DNA of 6,888 bases from Oscillospiraceae bacterium (GTDB lineage: Bacteria; Bacillota; Clostridia; Oscillospirales; Oscillospiraceae), in contig JAHHSE010000081.1 in the NCBI GenBank assembly GCA_020025395.1, positions 1-6,888 on the forward strand, read 5' to 3'. A model generated the notes under the pieces. That model ran no database searches, was not told the origin of the DNA, and was given only the letters and a program-made list of their open reading frames with translations. Below, piece by piece: positions 1-6,484 of this stretch; position 1 is the stretch's first letter; each line of letters begins with the position of its first letter. The position numbers were made by a program, and so were the translations under genes.

Positions 1-198
1 GGCCTCCGCATATCCCCGGAGGTGGAGGGGGACCTCCCTCACCCCCAGAAGGTGGAGGATGCAGGTGAGACTTTCCGCCTCCCGCCCCCGGACGGTATCC
101 ACAACCCCCCTGGGGAGCATGGAGGAGAGATGGGGATAATCTGCCGGAGAAAACTGAGGATCGGTCATTCCATCGATAATGCAGAGTATTTTACTCAA
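1..198 (-). CDS. Phosphoglycerate mutase-like protein (alkaline phosphatase superfamily), N-terminal part, cut by window edge
   Basis: Sixty-six codons are open from a TTG start to the left window edge. The N-terminus reads SKILCIIDGMTDP, which matches the buried strand and metal-binding DG-x-x-D motif that opens archaeal-type cofactor-independent phosphoglycerate mutases and the related proposed alternative homoserine kinases. Residues 31-36 (GVVDTV) and 42-53 (ESLTCILHLLGV) fit the family's G-x-x-x-TV and PGSD-x-x-NLxxLG segments, which would make Ser43 the candidate nucleophile. Residues 61-66 (RGYAEA) fit the RGPLEA segment. The usual GSD and Asn around the nucleophile are not conserved, so this is a divergent member. 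TTG is chosen because GGGAGG lies 8 nt upstream and the nearby ATG (200-202) meets a stop after two more codons. It sits 81 nt after cbiP on the same strand. A cobalamin-related role, such as making L-threonine phosphate for CobD or removing a phosphate, is inference from context; most of the protein lies outside the window. Confidence 0.6.
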   Translation of the reverse strand, partial: MSKILCIIDGMTDPQFSPADYPHLSSMLPRGVVDTVRGREAESLTCILHLLGVREVPLHLRGYAEA

Positions 199-206
199 CC
201 ATAATA

Positions 207-212
207 CCTCCC
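207..212 (-). promoter_or_regulatory. Ribosome binding site that sets the TTG start of the mutase-like gene
   Basis: On the minus strand GGGAGG is followed by 8 nt and then TTG (198-196), which opens the long frame. An ATG lies only 4 nt after the same site (202-200), but its frame ends at TAA (193-191) after three sense codons. The spacing and the open frame both favour TTG. Confidence 0.6.
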
Positions 213-234
213 TGTATTTCTTATTTGTGGGATT

Positions 235-272
235 TTCCCCCATGGAGAGGAAGACTCCTCTCCATGGGGGAA
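235..272 (-). repeat. Perfect 17-bp inverted repeat (hairpin) between cbiP and the mutase-like gene
   Basis: Bases 235-251 are fully complementary to 256-272, leaving a 4-nt loop (252-255, GTCT in the transcript). The stem core is CCCCCATGGAGAGGA paired with TCCTCTCCATGGGGG, extended by two A-T pairs. It starts 7 nt after the cbiP stop codon and ends about 36 nt before the TTG start of the next gene. In the transcript the stem is followed by AATCCCACAAATAAG, which has no uracil run, and the opposite direction has none either. It is therefore not a textbook intrinsic terminator. It may stabilise the 3' end of the upstream message, mark a processing site, or weaken read-through into the next gene. 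Confidence 0.85.
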
Positions 273-279
273 GGGGTTC

Positions 280-1743
280 TCATCCCTTTTGGCGGATGAT
301 CTCATAAATGTAATCCATGTTCAAGCCTGCCCGGACGGCCTGGGCCAGCTTGTCATACTGCTCTTCCCGATACTGCTCTCCGTCAAAGGAGGTCAGGCAC
401 TGGGGGTCAAGCCCCTTTCGGGTACAGAGGACCTGAAGGATGGTATCCGCCACCTTAGGGGCGTCAAAGATACCGTGAATATAGCTGCCATAAACGGTAT
501 CCGCCCCTGTGACGGGGGGGATCTTCCGGGTGCTGCGCCCCATGTGGATCTCATATCCCATGTATCGAAGCCCGTTGAGGGGGGCGAGAGGGCCTTCGAC
601 AGACTGAAAGAGGCCCTCTGTCTGGGTCTGCACCTTTTCTCCCTGAAAGACGGTATCCATGGGGAGAAGGTTCAGTCCCGCGATTCGGGTGGTTCCGCTG
701 GCCTCCACCTGCTCCGGGTCCGAGATGCTCTTTCCCAGCATCTGATATCCTCCGCAAATGCCAAAGATCAGCGTCCCGGCCGAGGCCGCCTTCAGGATGG
801 CGGCCTCCAGACCGCTCTGCCGCAGCCACATCAGGTCGGCGATGGTGCTTTTGGTGCCGGGAATCAGGATCATGTCCGGCTGATGCAGGTCAGAGACCCT
901 GGAGACATAGCGGAGAGAGACATTCTCATATCGCTCAAAGGGGCTGAAATCGGTGAAATTGGAGAGGTGGGGAAGGCGGATGACAGCGATGTCCACCTCC
1001 CTGCGGCCGGTGCTTCGGTCCACCCGCTCCGCCAGGCTGTCCTCCTCGTCAATGTCCGCGTGGACATAGGGGATCACCCCCACCACCGGGACACCGCAGA
1101 GGGTTTCCAGGGTTTCCAGACCGGGGCGGAGGATGGCGGGGTCCCCCCGGAACTTATTGACGATGGTCCCCTTGATCCGTTTTCGTTCCTCTTCCTCCAG
1201 CAGGGCTACGGTGCCGTAGAGCTGGGCAAAGACCCCGCCCCGGTCAATGTCCCCCACCAGCAGGACGGGAGCGTCCACCAGCTTGGCAAGGCCCATATTC
1301 ACCAGATCCTCCTGCCGCAGATTGATTTCCGCCGGACTGCCCGCCCCCTCAATCACAAGGATGTCATTCTCCTCGGCCAGGGAGCGGTAGGCATCCATGA
1401 CGGCGGGGAGAAAGTCCCTTTTCCGGGTATGGTACTCCAAAGCGCTCATGTTGCCCTGAACCACTCCGCGGACAATCACCTGGCTGCCCACATCGGTGGT
1501 GGGCTTGAGGAGAATGGGATTCATTCGGACATCCGGTGGGATTCCGGCGGCCTCCGCCTGGACCACCTGAGCCCGGCCCATCTCTCCCCCCTCTCTGGTG
1601 ATAAAGGAATTGAGGGCCATGTTCTGACTTTTAAAGGGGGCTACCCGATAGCCGTCCTGCTTAAAAATCCGGCACAGGGCAGCGCAGAGGAGACTTTTTC
1701 CCGCGTTGGACATGGTGCCCTGAATCATTATATTTTTTGCCAT
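280..1743 (-). CDS. cbiP: Cobyric acid synthase, glutamine-hydrolysing (CbiP/CobQ)
   Basis: This cytoplasmic ATP-dependent amidotransferase amidates the b, d, e and g carboxylates of adenosylcobyrinic acid a,c-diamide to give cobyric acid. The 487-aa protein is of normal family length and looks intact. Residues 1-235 form the dethiobiotin-synthetase-like synthase domain, with the P-loop variant GTMSNAGKS at 9-17, KSQNMALNS at 38-46, IEGAGSPAEINL at 131-142 and VGDIDRGGVFAQ at 163-174. Residues 250-450 form the class I glutaminase domain, with PGTKST at 295-300, the nucleophile elbow GICGGYQMLG (Cys330) and SYIHGIFD with catalytic His423. The ATG at 1743 is chosen because GGAAGGAG (1758-1751) lies 7 nt upstream and the protein then begins at the conserved AKNIMIQGTMSNAGKS; longer in-frame extensions fall inside cobD and have no homology. 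It overlaps the end of cobD by 16 nt, which suggests coupled translation. The orthologue in the aerobic pathway is called cobQ. Confidence 0.97.
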   Translation of the reverse strand: MAKNIMIQGTMSNAGKSLLCAALCRIFKQDGYRVAPFKSQNMALNSFITREGGEMGRAQVVQAEAAGIPPDVRMNPILLKPTTDVGSQVIVRGVVQGNMSALEYHTRKRDFLPAVMDAYRSLAEENDILVIEGAGSPAEINLRQEDLVNMGLAKLVDAPVLLVGDIDRGGVFAQLYGTVALLEEEERKRIKGTIVNKFRGDPAILRPGLETLETLCGVPVVGVIPYVHADIDEEDSLAERVDRSTGRREVDIAVIRLPHLSNFTDFSPFERYENVSLRYVSRVSDLHQPDMILIPGTKSTIADLMWLRQSGLEAAILKAASAGTLIFGICGGYQMLGKSISDPEQVEASGTTRIAGLNLLPMDTVFQGEKVQTQTEGLFQSVEGPLAPLNGLRYMGYEIHMGRSTRKIPPVTGADTVYGSYIHGIFDAPKVADTILQVLCTRKGLDPQCLTSFDGEQYREEQYDKLAQAVRAGLNMDYIYEIIRQKG

Positions 1744-2798
1744 GAGGATTCTCCTTCCAAGATGGTGTGAAGGGCTGAGATCAGGCGCTTGTTTTCTTCG
1801 TGGAGACGGACCGCAATTCGATACCATCCCGGAGAAAGATTCGGATAGTTTTCGCAGTTCCGAATGGCGATATGATGGGCCTTTAAGGCCTGGTGCAGAT
1901 TCTTCGGCCCGGAGAACAAAAGATAGTTGGCCCCAGAGGGGCAGACCCATAGCCCAAGGGCCTCCAACCGCTCCCGGAGCCAGATCCGCTCCTCTGCCAC
2001 GGTTTTTCTGGTCCGCCGTATGAAATCCTGCTCCCGGAGGGCGGCCGCCCCGGCCAGCTGAGCCAGGGAGGACACATTCCAGGGCTGTACGGAGGAGGAC
2101 ATCCGCCGGAGGAGGGAGGGGTCGGCGGTCATGCCATAGCCCAGACGAATCCCGGCCATCCCGTAGCTTTTGGTAAAGGCCTTCAAGAGAAAGAGGTGAG
2201 GATGGGCGGACAGAAGAGGGGTCAGACTCGCCCCCGGGGAAGAGAGGTCCAGAAAGCATTCATCCACAAAGAGGCGGATGTTCTTTTCCCCGCAGCAGAC
2301 CAGAAGCTCCTCCAACAGAGAGGGGGGGATCAGCTGTCCGGTGGGGTTGTTTGGGTTGCAGAGAAAGAGGACCTGGGGCTTGTTTTTCTCCAAAAAGGCG
2401 AAGATCCCCCGGTCCAGGCGAAAGTCCTTCTTCTGAGAGAGGGGATAGCGGAATATTCGGCTCCCCGTCCGATCCAGAGCCAGGGAATACTCGGAAAAGG
2501 CAGGGGCCAGCTCTGCCGCTTTTTCCGGGGCCAGGGCCTCACAGTAGGAGTAGATCAGCTCGGCTGCCCCGTTGCCGCAGAGAATATACCCCTCCGGTAC
2601 CGACTCAAAGGCGGCGATGGCCCGGACCAGATCCCGGCAGAAGGGGTCCGGATAGCGGTGAAGCTGCCCCAATCCGGAGGAGACAGCCTCCTGAATGGAG
2701 CGGGGGGTGCCATAGGGATTGGTGTTGGCGGAAAAATCCAGGAGGATCTCCTCGCCGTAATGGTCGCCTCCATGGGGATTCTTCGTTTCGTACAGCAT
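1728..2798 (-). CDS. cobD: L-threonine-O-3-phosphate decarboxylase (CobD), PLP-dependent
   Basis: The enzyme decarboxylates L-threonine O-3-phosphate to (R)-1-aminopropan-2-yl phosphate, the linker that CbiB attaches to cobyric acid. The 356-aa protein is a complete fold-type I class II aminotransferase. Visible features are the N-terminal LDFSANTNPYG (20-30), GNGAAE (75-80) that holds the cofactor phosphate, CNPNNPTG (147-154), Asp179 of FVDE, the PLP lysine Lys210 in AFTKSYGMAGIRLGY, and Arg331 of IAVR near the C-terminus, which in aminotransferases binds the substrate carboxylate. Histidinol-phosphate aminotransferase (HisC) is the nearest alternative, but the N-terminal pattern and the position directly after cbiB favour CobD. 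The ATG start has AAAGGAG (2810-2804) 5 nt upstream. An 11-nt gap separates it from the cbiB stop, and its end overlaps cbiP by 16 nt. No threonine kinase (PduX-like) gene that would supply the substrate is recognisable in the window. Confidence 0.94.
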   Translation of the reverse strand: MLYETKNPHGGDHYGEEILLDFSANTNPYGTPRSIQEAVSSGLGQLHRYPDPFCRDLVRAIAAFESVPEGYILCGNGAAELIYSYCEALAPEKAAELAPAFSEYSLALDRTGSRIFRYPLSQKKDFRLDRGIFAFLEKNKPQVLFLCNPNNPTGQLIPPSLLEELLVCCGEKNIRLFVDECFLDLSSPGASLTPLLSAHPHLFLLKAFTKSYGMAGIRLGYGMTADPSLLRRMSSSVQPWNVSSLAQLAGAAALREQDFIRRTRKTVAEERIWLRERLEALGLWVCPSGANYLLFSGPKNLHQALKAHHIAIRNCENYPNLSPGWYRIAVRLHEENKRLISALHTILEGESSWQKI

Positions 2799-2809
2799 AG
2801 AAACTCCTT

Positions 2810-3769
2810 TCAGAGGAGGATAAGCAGTTTGATTCCCCCAAAGAGGAGGAGGGAGAGAAAGGCGGTGACATAGAGAAGGCGGCAGGAGAGGGGGATGTCT
2901 TCCTCCGAAATATCCCGCAAAGGGTCCCCGATGTATGGCTTCTCATGCAGGACCCCATGATACCAGGCGTCTCCCGCCAAGCGGAGACCCAGAAGCCCGG
3001 CGCAGACCGATTCGGTCTGGGCGGAGTTGGGGCTGGCGTGGTGAAAGCGGTCCCGGCGGAAGATCCGCCATCCGTTTCTTCCGTCCAGCCTGAGAAGACA
3101 GCCTGCCCCCAGCATGAGGAAGGCGGAGATTCGAGCGGGGAGGAAGTTCACCACATCGTCCATTTTCGCCGGCACCAGGCCGATATTTTTGTAAGGGGGC
3201 TCCACATAGCCCAGCATGGAATCCATGGTGTTGACCGCCTTGTAGAAAAAGCCCAGAGGGGCTCCTCCCACCGCGAGAAAAAGGAGGGGGGCAACGATTC
3301 CGTCCGAGGTGTTCTCCGCCACGGTTTCCACCGTGGCACGAATCACACCCTCCCGGTCCAGCCGCCGGGTATCCCGGCCCACGATCATGGAGACCGCCTG
3401 ACGGGAGGCCTGCAGATCCCCGGTTTTCAGGCTGTCATAGACCTTCATGCTCTCGGTCCGGAGGGACTTTGTGGCCAGGATCTGCCAGCACATCAGGCTT
3501 TCCACCCCAAGACGGAGGAAGGGGCTGATCTGGTGGCAGAGGAAGAGAAGGCCCAGGGGAAGGGCGGTGGAGACGATCACCACAAAAAGCCAGAGACAGC
3601 CCCCGGCGGCATTTTCCCCCCACTTGGTTTTGGGAAAGATCCTCCGGGCCAGGACCTCTGTTTTGCTGATGAGTTTTCCAATGAAAACCACAGGATGTGG
3701 AAAACCATGGGGGTCCCCCAAGAGAAGGTCCAGTCCAAATCCCAGAAGGAGGGCCCAGAGAGACAGCAT
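2810..3769 (-). CDS. cbiB: Adenosylcobinamide-phosphate synthase (CbiB), membrane protein
   Basis: CbiB joins (R)-1-aminopropan-2-yl phosphate to adenosylcobyric acid, giving adenosylcobinamide phosphate, and is an integral membrane protein. The 319-aa length is typical. Family motifs appear in order: LDLLLGDP (13-20) followed by HPV (25-27) and IGK (30-32), GRDT (131-134), ETVAENTSDGIVAPL (148-162), YKAVNTMDSMLGY (176-188), MDDVVNFLPAR (203-213) and SPNSAQTES (246-254). Hydrophobic stretches at about 1-18, 57-78, 157-174, 210-226 and 297-319 fit a multi-span membrane topology. The start ATG shares one base with the stop codon of the upstream fusion gene (TAATG), and GGGAGG (3782-3777) lies 7 nt upstream, so translation is probably coupled. 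Placing it just before cobD puts the maker and the user of the aminopropanol linker side by side. The aerobic-pathway naming also calls this family CobD, which should not be confused with the decarboxylase here. Confidence 0.95.
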   Translation of the reverse strand: MLSLWALLLGFGLDLLLGDPHGFPHPVVFIGKLISKTEVLARRIFPKTKWGENAAGGCLWLFVVIVSTALPLGLLFLCHQISPFLRLGVESLMCWQILATKSLRTESMKVYDSLKTGDLQASRQAVSMIVGRDTRRLDREGVIRATVETVAENTSDGIVAPLLFLAVGGAPLGFFYKAVNTMDSMLGYVEPPYKNIGLVPAKMDDVVNFLPARISAFLMLGAGCLLRLDGRNGWRIFRRDRFHHASPNSAQTESVCAGLLGLRLAGDAWYHGVLHEKPYIGDPLRDISEEDIPLSCRLLYVTAFLSLLLFGGIKLLILL

Positions 3770-5760
3770 TATCCACCCTCCCCTTTGGCCTGCATGGTGA
3801 AAATATGGATGGGGTTTTGCCCGGTCATTAAATGGTAGGGGCCGGCCTTTCTCCCCTTGGCTACGGACAGGGAGACCACCTCAGTCTCGGAAAAGGGGAA
3901 GGCTTTCAGACAGCCGGTCAGTTCGGCGACGGATTCCAGAGCGATGGCGGTGGCTACAATGCGGACCGAGGGATTTTTCTCCAGCAAAAGGGTGAGGATG
4001 GCGTGGAGATTCCCGGAGCTTCCCCCAATGAAGGCGTGGGTGGGGGCGGGAAGATCCTCACAGACCCCTGGGGCCTTTCCGGGGACAATGGTCAGATTGG
4101 AGAGATCGAACCGCTGGCGGTTCTCCTCCAGAAGGGAGAGGGCATCCTCCTTTTGCTCAATGGCGTAGACCCGGCCTCCTTCGGACTGGAGGGCCATCTC
4201 AATGGCGACAGAGCCGGTGCCCGCCCCCACATCCCAGCAGACGGCGTCCCGGGTGAGGCGGAGCTTGGAGAGGCAGACCGAGCGGATCTCGCTCTTGGTC
4301 ATGGGAACCACCCCGGACACTCCCCCACCCCGCTGGAAGGCCTCATCCGGGAGGCCGTGGGTGACCACAGTCTCAGCGGCAGGGGCGTGTTCGATCAGGG
4401 CTGCGCTGAGAGGGGCGTAGCTTCCGTGCATCAGGTCCTTTGCAAGGCCCACGGTGATGGACTCGTCAGGGTAGCTCAGCCGCTCCCCAATGCTGACCTT
4501 CACCTCGCCAAACCCACCCTCGTACAGGGTGGTACAGAGATCCGCCATTCCGTTCCTCCCCCCCACCAGGGCGAAGACCCGGCCATGGGTCCGAATATCG
4601 GGGAGAATGTCATGATTCCTGCCATGTAGGCTGACAGGCAGGACATCCTCATAGGAGGTCCGCAATTTGGCGCAGAGATAGACCAGGGAACTAAGGCCGG
4701 GAAGGACGGTGACCTCATACGGGGAGAGTAGGGGGAGGAGCTTTTTGGTTCCGCTGAAAAAGCCCACATCCCCCGACATGACCACTGCAAACCGGCTGTA
4801 CTCCGGGTGGGCGGAGATGACATCGGAGATGGAGGCGGGGGAGACCCCGTGGAACACAGCCTGACCGGGAAGGGAGACCGACTCTACCATCCGCCTGGCG
4901 CCGATGATACAGTCTGCCTCCTGAATGGCGGTAAGGACCTCCCTGGTCATGGCGCTGGGATGACCGGGGCCGATTCCCACCACGGCCACACTGGGGCTGG
5001 GGGAGAGTCCAAAGCGGGCACAGAGGGTTTGCAGGACCTGGGCCAGGGTCAGCCCCTCCCTCTGGGGAGGACGGCCGATGACCACCAGTCTGACCCCGGC
5101 AGCGCGGGCGGCCCGGACCTTCTCCTCAAAGCCCCCCGCCTGCCCTCCGTCCTTGGTCACCAGATATTTGGCGGAGATTCCATGGAGCATCGCCAGATTC
5201 ATTTCCTCGGAAAAGGGGCCTTGCATGGCCAGAATGTGGGAGGGCTTCAATCCGGCGGACTGACAGGCCTCCAGAGAGGCTTCCATGGGGAGGACACGGG
5301 CGTAGACACGATCGGAAAAGTCCCGGATTCCGGTATCCGGCGCCAGTTCCTTGCTCCCGGTGGTCAGGAGGATGTTTCCCTCTGCCGTATTCAGGAAATC
5401 CACGGCTTGGGAGGGGGTCTCCGCAAAAAAGGCATCCTCCGGCGGGGCACCGGCATCCCGGAGGAGGCGGAGATAAGGGGTTTCCGTCCTCTGACAGGCG
5501 GTCAGAATGCCCTCTGTAACCGCTGCGGCATAGGGGTGGGTGGCATCCACCACCAGATCGAAGCCTTCCCGCTGGAGGAGGTCCGCCATCTCCTCCGGAG
5601 AGAGACGGCGGGCGGAGACGGTGAGATTTTCCGAAAGCCCCAAAAGGGTTTCCCCGTACTCGGTGGCCACACAGGCGGTGACGGAAACCGGATGACGGGA
5701 GAGAAATTCGATCAGCCTTCGTCCCTCTGTGGTCCCGGCAAAGACACAGATCTTAGACAT
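3769..5760 (-). CDS. Three-domain fusion: cobalt-precorrin-6A reductase (CbiJ/CobK) + CbiE + CbiT methyltransferases
   Basis: A single 663-aa frame carries three cobalamin enzymes. Residues 1-250 are CbiJ/CobK, the NAD(P)H-dependent reductase of cobalt-precorrin-6A: FAGTTEGR at 7-14, DATHPYA at 72-78, TTGSKEL at 133-139, ILAMQGPFS at 176-184, VTKDGG at 201-206 and VIGRP at 227-231. Residues 257-455 are CbiE, the C5-methyltransferase of the tetrapyrrole methylase fold: VGIGPG at 261-266, MSGDVGFFSG at 328-337, LPGLSS at 353-358 and SLHGRN at 377-382. Residues 480-655 are CbiT, the decarboxylating C15-methyltransferase of the Rossmann type: MTKSEIRS at 487-494, the SAM-binding WDVGAGTGSVAIEMA at 509-523 and FIGGSSGN at 577-584. 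No internal stop or frameshift is seen. The ATG at 5760 is chosen because the reductase begins there; it has AGAGGG 7 nt upstream and overlaps the cbiH stop by 8 nt (ATGTCTAA). A start 12 codons further upstream would only add residues without homology. CbiE-CbiT fusions are well known as CobL; the added reductase makes three consecutive steps covalently linked. Confidence 0.95.
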   Translation of the reverse strand: MSKICVFAGTTEGRRLIEFLSRHPVSVTACVATEYGETLLGLSENLTVSARRLSPEEMADLLQREGFDLVVDATHPYAAAVTEGILTACQRTETPYLRLLRDAGAPPEDAFFAETPSQAVDFLNTAEGNILLTTGSKELAPDTGIRDFSDRVYARVLPMEASLEACQSAGLKPSHILAMQGPFSEEMNLAMLHGISAKYLVTKDGGQAGGFEEKVRAARAAGVRLVVIGRPPQREGLTLAQVLQTLCARFGLSPSPSVAVVGIGPGHPSAMTREVLTAIQEADCIIGARRMVESVSLPGQAVFHGVSPASISDVISAHPEYSRFAVVMSGDVGFFSGTKKLLPLLSPYEVTVLPGLSSLVYLCAKLRTSYEDVLPVSLHGRNHDILPDIRTHGRVFALVGGRNGMADLCTTLYEGGFGEVKVSIGERLSYPDESITVGLAKDLMHGSYAPLSAALIEHAPAAETVVTHGLPDEAFQRGGGVSGVVPMTKSEIRSVCLSKLRLTRDAVCWDVGAGTGSVAIEMALQSEGGRVYAIEQKEDALSLLEENRQRFDLSNLTIVPGKAPGVCEDLPAPTHAFIGGSSGNLHAILTLLLEKNPSVRIVATAIALESVAELTGCLKAFPFSETEVVSLSVAKGRKAGPYHLMTGQNPIHIFTMQAKGEGG

Positions 5761-6484
5761 CCCGATACCCTCTTGGCGTGACCATTTTCCCGTCAATCAG
5801 CCGTGTCATCCCATTTCCGATAAAGACGGTGCAGAACATATCCATCTGGGCGGTGCGGAGCTGCCCCAGAGTCAGAACGGTTGTGGATTCCCCTTCCCTG
5901 CCAATGTTTCGGCACACACCGCAGATCCGGTCCTCAGGGAGGCGGCGGAGCAGAATCTCACAGGCGTTGCGGAGGTGGTCCGGACGGCCCTTGCTGGCGG
6001 GGTTATAGAGAACCATGGAGAGGTCGGCCTGCGCGGCGGCCTCCAGCCGGGCCTCAATTGTCTCCCACCGGGTCAGCCGGTCACTGAGGCTGATGATGGC
6101 AAAGTCATGGGTGAGAGGGGCTCCCAGGAGGGAGGCACCGCTGCAGGCGGCGGTGAGGCCGGGAATCACCTCCACCGAGGGGGTGTTCTCCTCACCCCGC
6201 AGCTCATAGATCAGCGCGGCCATTCCATAGATGCCGCTGTCCCCGGAGCAGACCATGGCGACGGTGTGCCCCTCCTTCGCCTTGTCCAGAGCCATCTGAC
6301 AGCGTTTGGCCTCCTGGGTCATGGGGGTGGTGAGGAACTCCTTGTCCGGGTACCGCTCCCGGACCAGATCCACATAGACATGATAGCCCACAATCACATC
6401 ACAGCACTGAAGGGCCAGATCGGCCCGAATGGTCATATTTTCATAGTTTCCAGGCCCGATGCCCACAACGATTACCTTACCCAA
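5753..6484 (-). CDS. cbiH: Cobalt-precorrin-3B C17-methyltransferase, ring-contraction enzyme (CbiH/CobJ)
   Basis: CbiH methylates C17 of the corrinoid intermediate and drives ring contraction to cobalt-precorrin-4, using S-adenosylmethionine. The 243-aa protein has the full tetrapyrrole methylase fold: GIGPGN (8-13) near the N-terminus, VGYHVYVDL (32-40), CSGDSGIYGMA (79-89), the conserved block from EVIPGLTAA (105-113) through GAPLTHDFAIISLSD (121-135), YNPASKGRP (160-168), and the C-terminal GREGE (195-199) and TVFIGN (219-224). The start is taken as TTG (6484-6482), giving GKVIVVGIGPG from residue 2: GGAGG lies 6 nt upstream, and an ATG nine codons further upstream falls inside cbiG and has no homologous residues after it. 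The TTG start overlaps the cbiG stop by 8 nt (TTGGGTAA) and its own stop overlaps the next start by 8 nt. The Cobalt-type (CbiH) naming follows from the CbiG partner; CobJ is the aerobic counterpart. Confidence 0.94.
   Translation of the reverse strand: MGKVIVVGIGPGNYENMTIRADLALQCCDVIVGYHVYVDLVRERYPDKEFLTTPMTQEAKRCQMALDKAKEGHTVAMVCSGDSGIYGMAALIYELRGEENTPSVEVIPGLTAACSGASLLGAPLTHDFAIISLSDRLTRWETIEARLEAAAQADLSMVLYNPASKGRPDHLRNACEILLRRLPEDRICGVCRNIGREGESTTVLTLGQLRTAQMDMFCTVFIGNGMTRLIDGKMVTPRGYRDV

Noticed and set aside
235..272. Intrinsic (Rho-independent) terminator
   Set aside because: The stem is strong, but no uracil run follows it in either direction, so I list it as a hairpin of unknown role.
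199..279. Cobalamin riboswitch or promoter in the gap before the mutase-like gene
   Set aside because: The gap is only 81 nt, too short for a cobalamin riboswitch, shows no B12-box sequence that I recognise, and has no convincing -35/-10 pair.
289..1770. A 493-codon open frame on the plus strand across cbiP
   Set aside because: It mirrors the codons of cbiP, lacks recognisable motifs and a convincing ribosome site, and is the kind of shadow that GC-rich coding DNA produces. The same holds for plus-strand frames at 2196-2873, 2945-3838, 3832-4629, 4807-5781 and 5729-6607.
1744..2259. A 172-codon N-terminal extension of cbiP
   Set aside because: It runs inside cobD in another frame and has no family similarity. 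The conserved P-loop region begins right after the ATG at 1743, which has a good ribosome site.
3318..3337. Inverted repeat GCCACGG-TTTCCA-CCGTGGC inside cbiB
   Set aside because: The 7-bp arms arise from the codons for the conserved ATVETVA segment of CbiB, so a separate function is not supported.
6013..6023. A second copy of CCATGGAGAGG, the arm sequence of the intergenic hairpin
   Set aside because: It is a single arm inside cbiH codons without a matching inverted partner, so it is likely chance.
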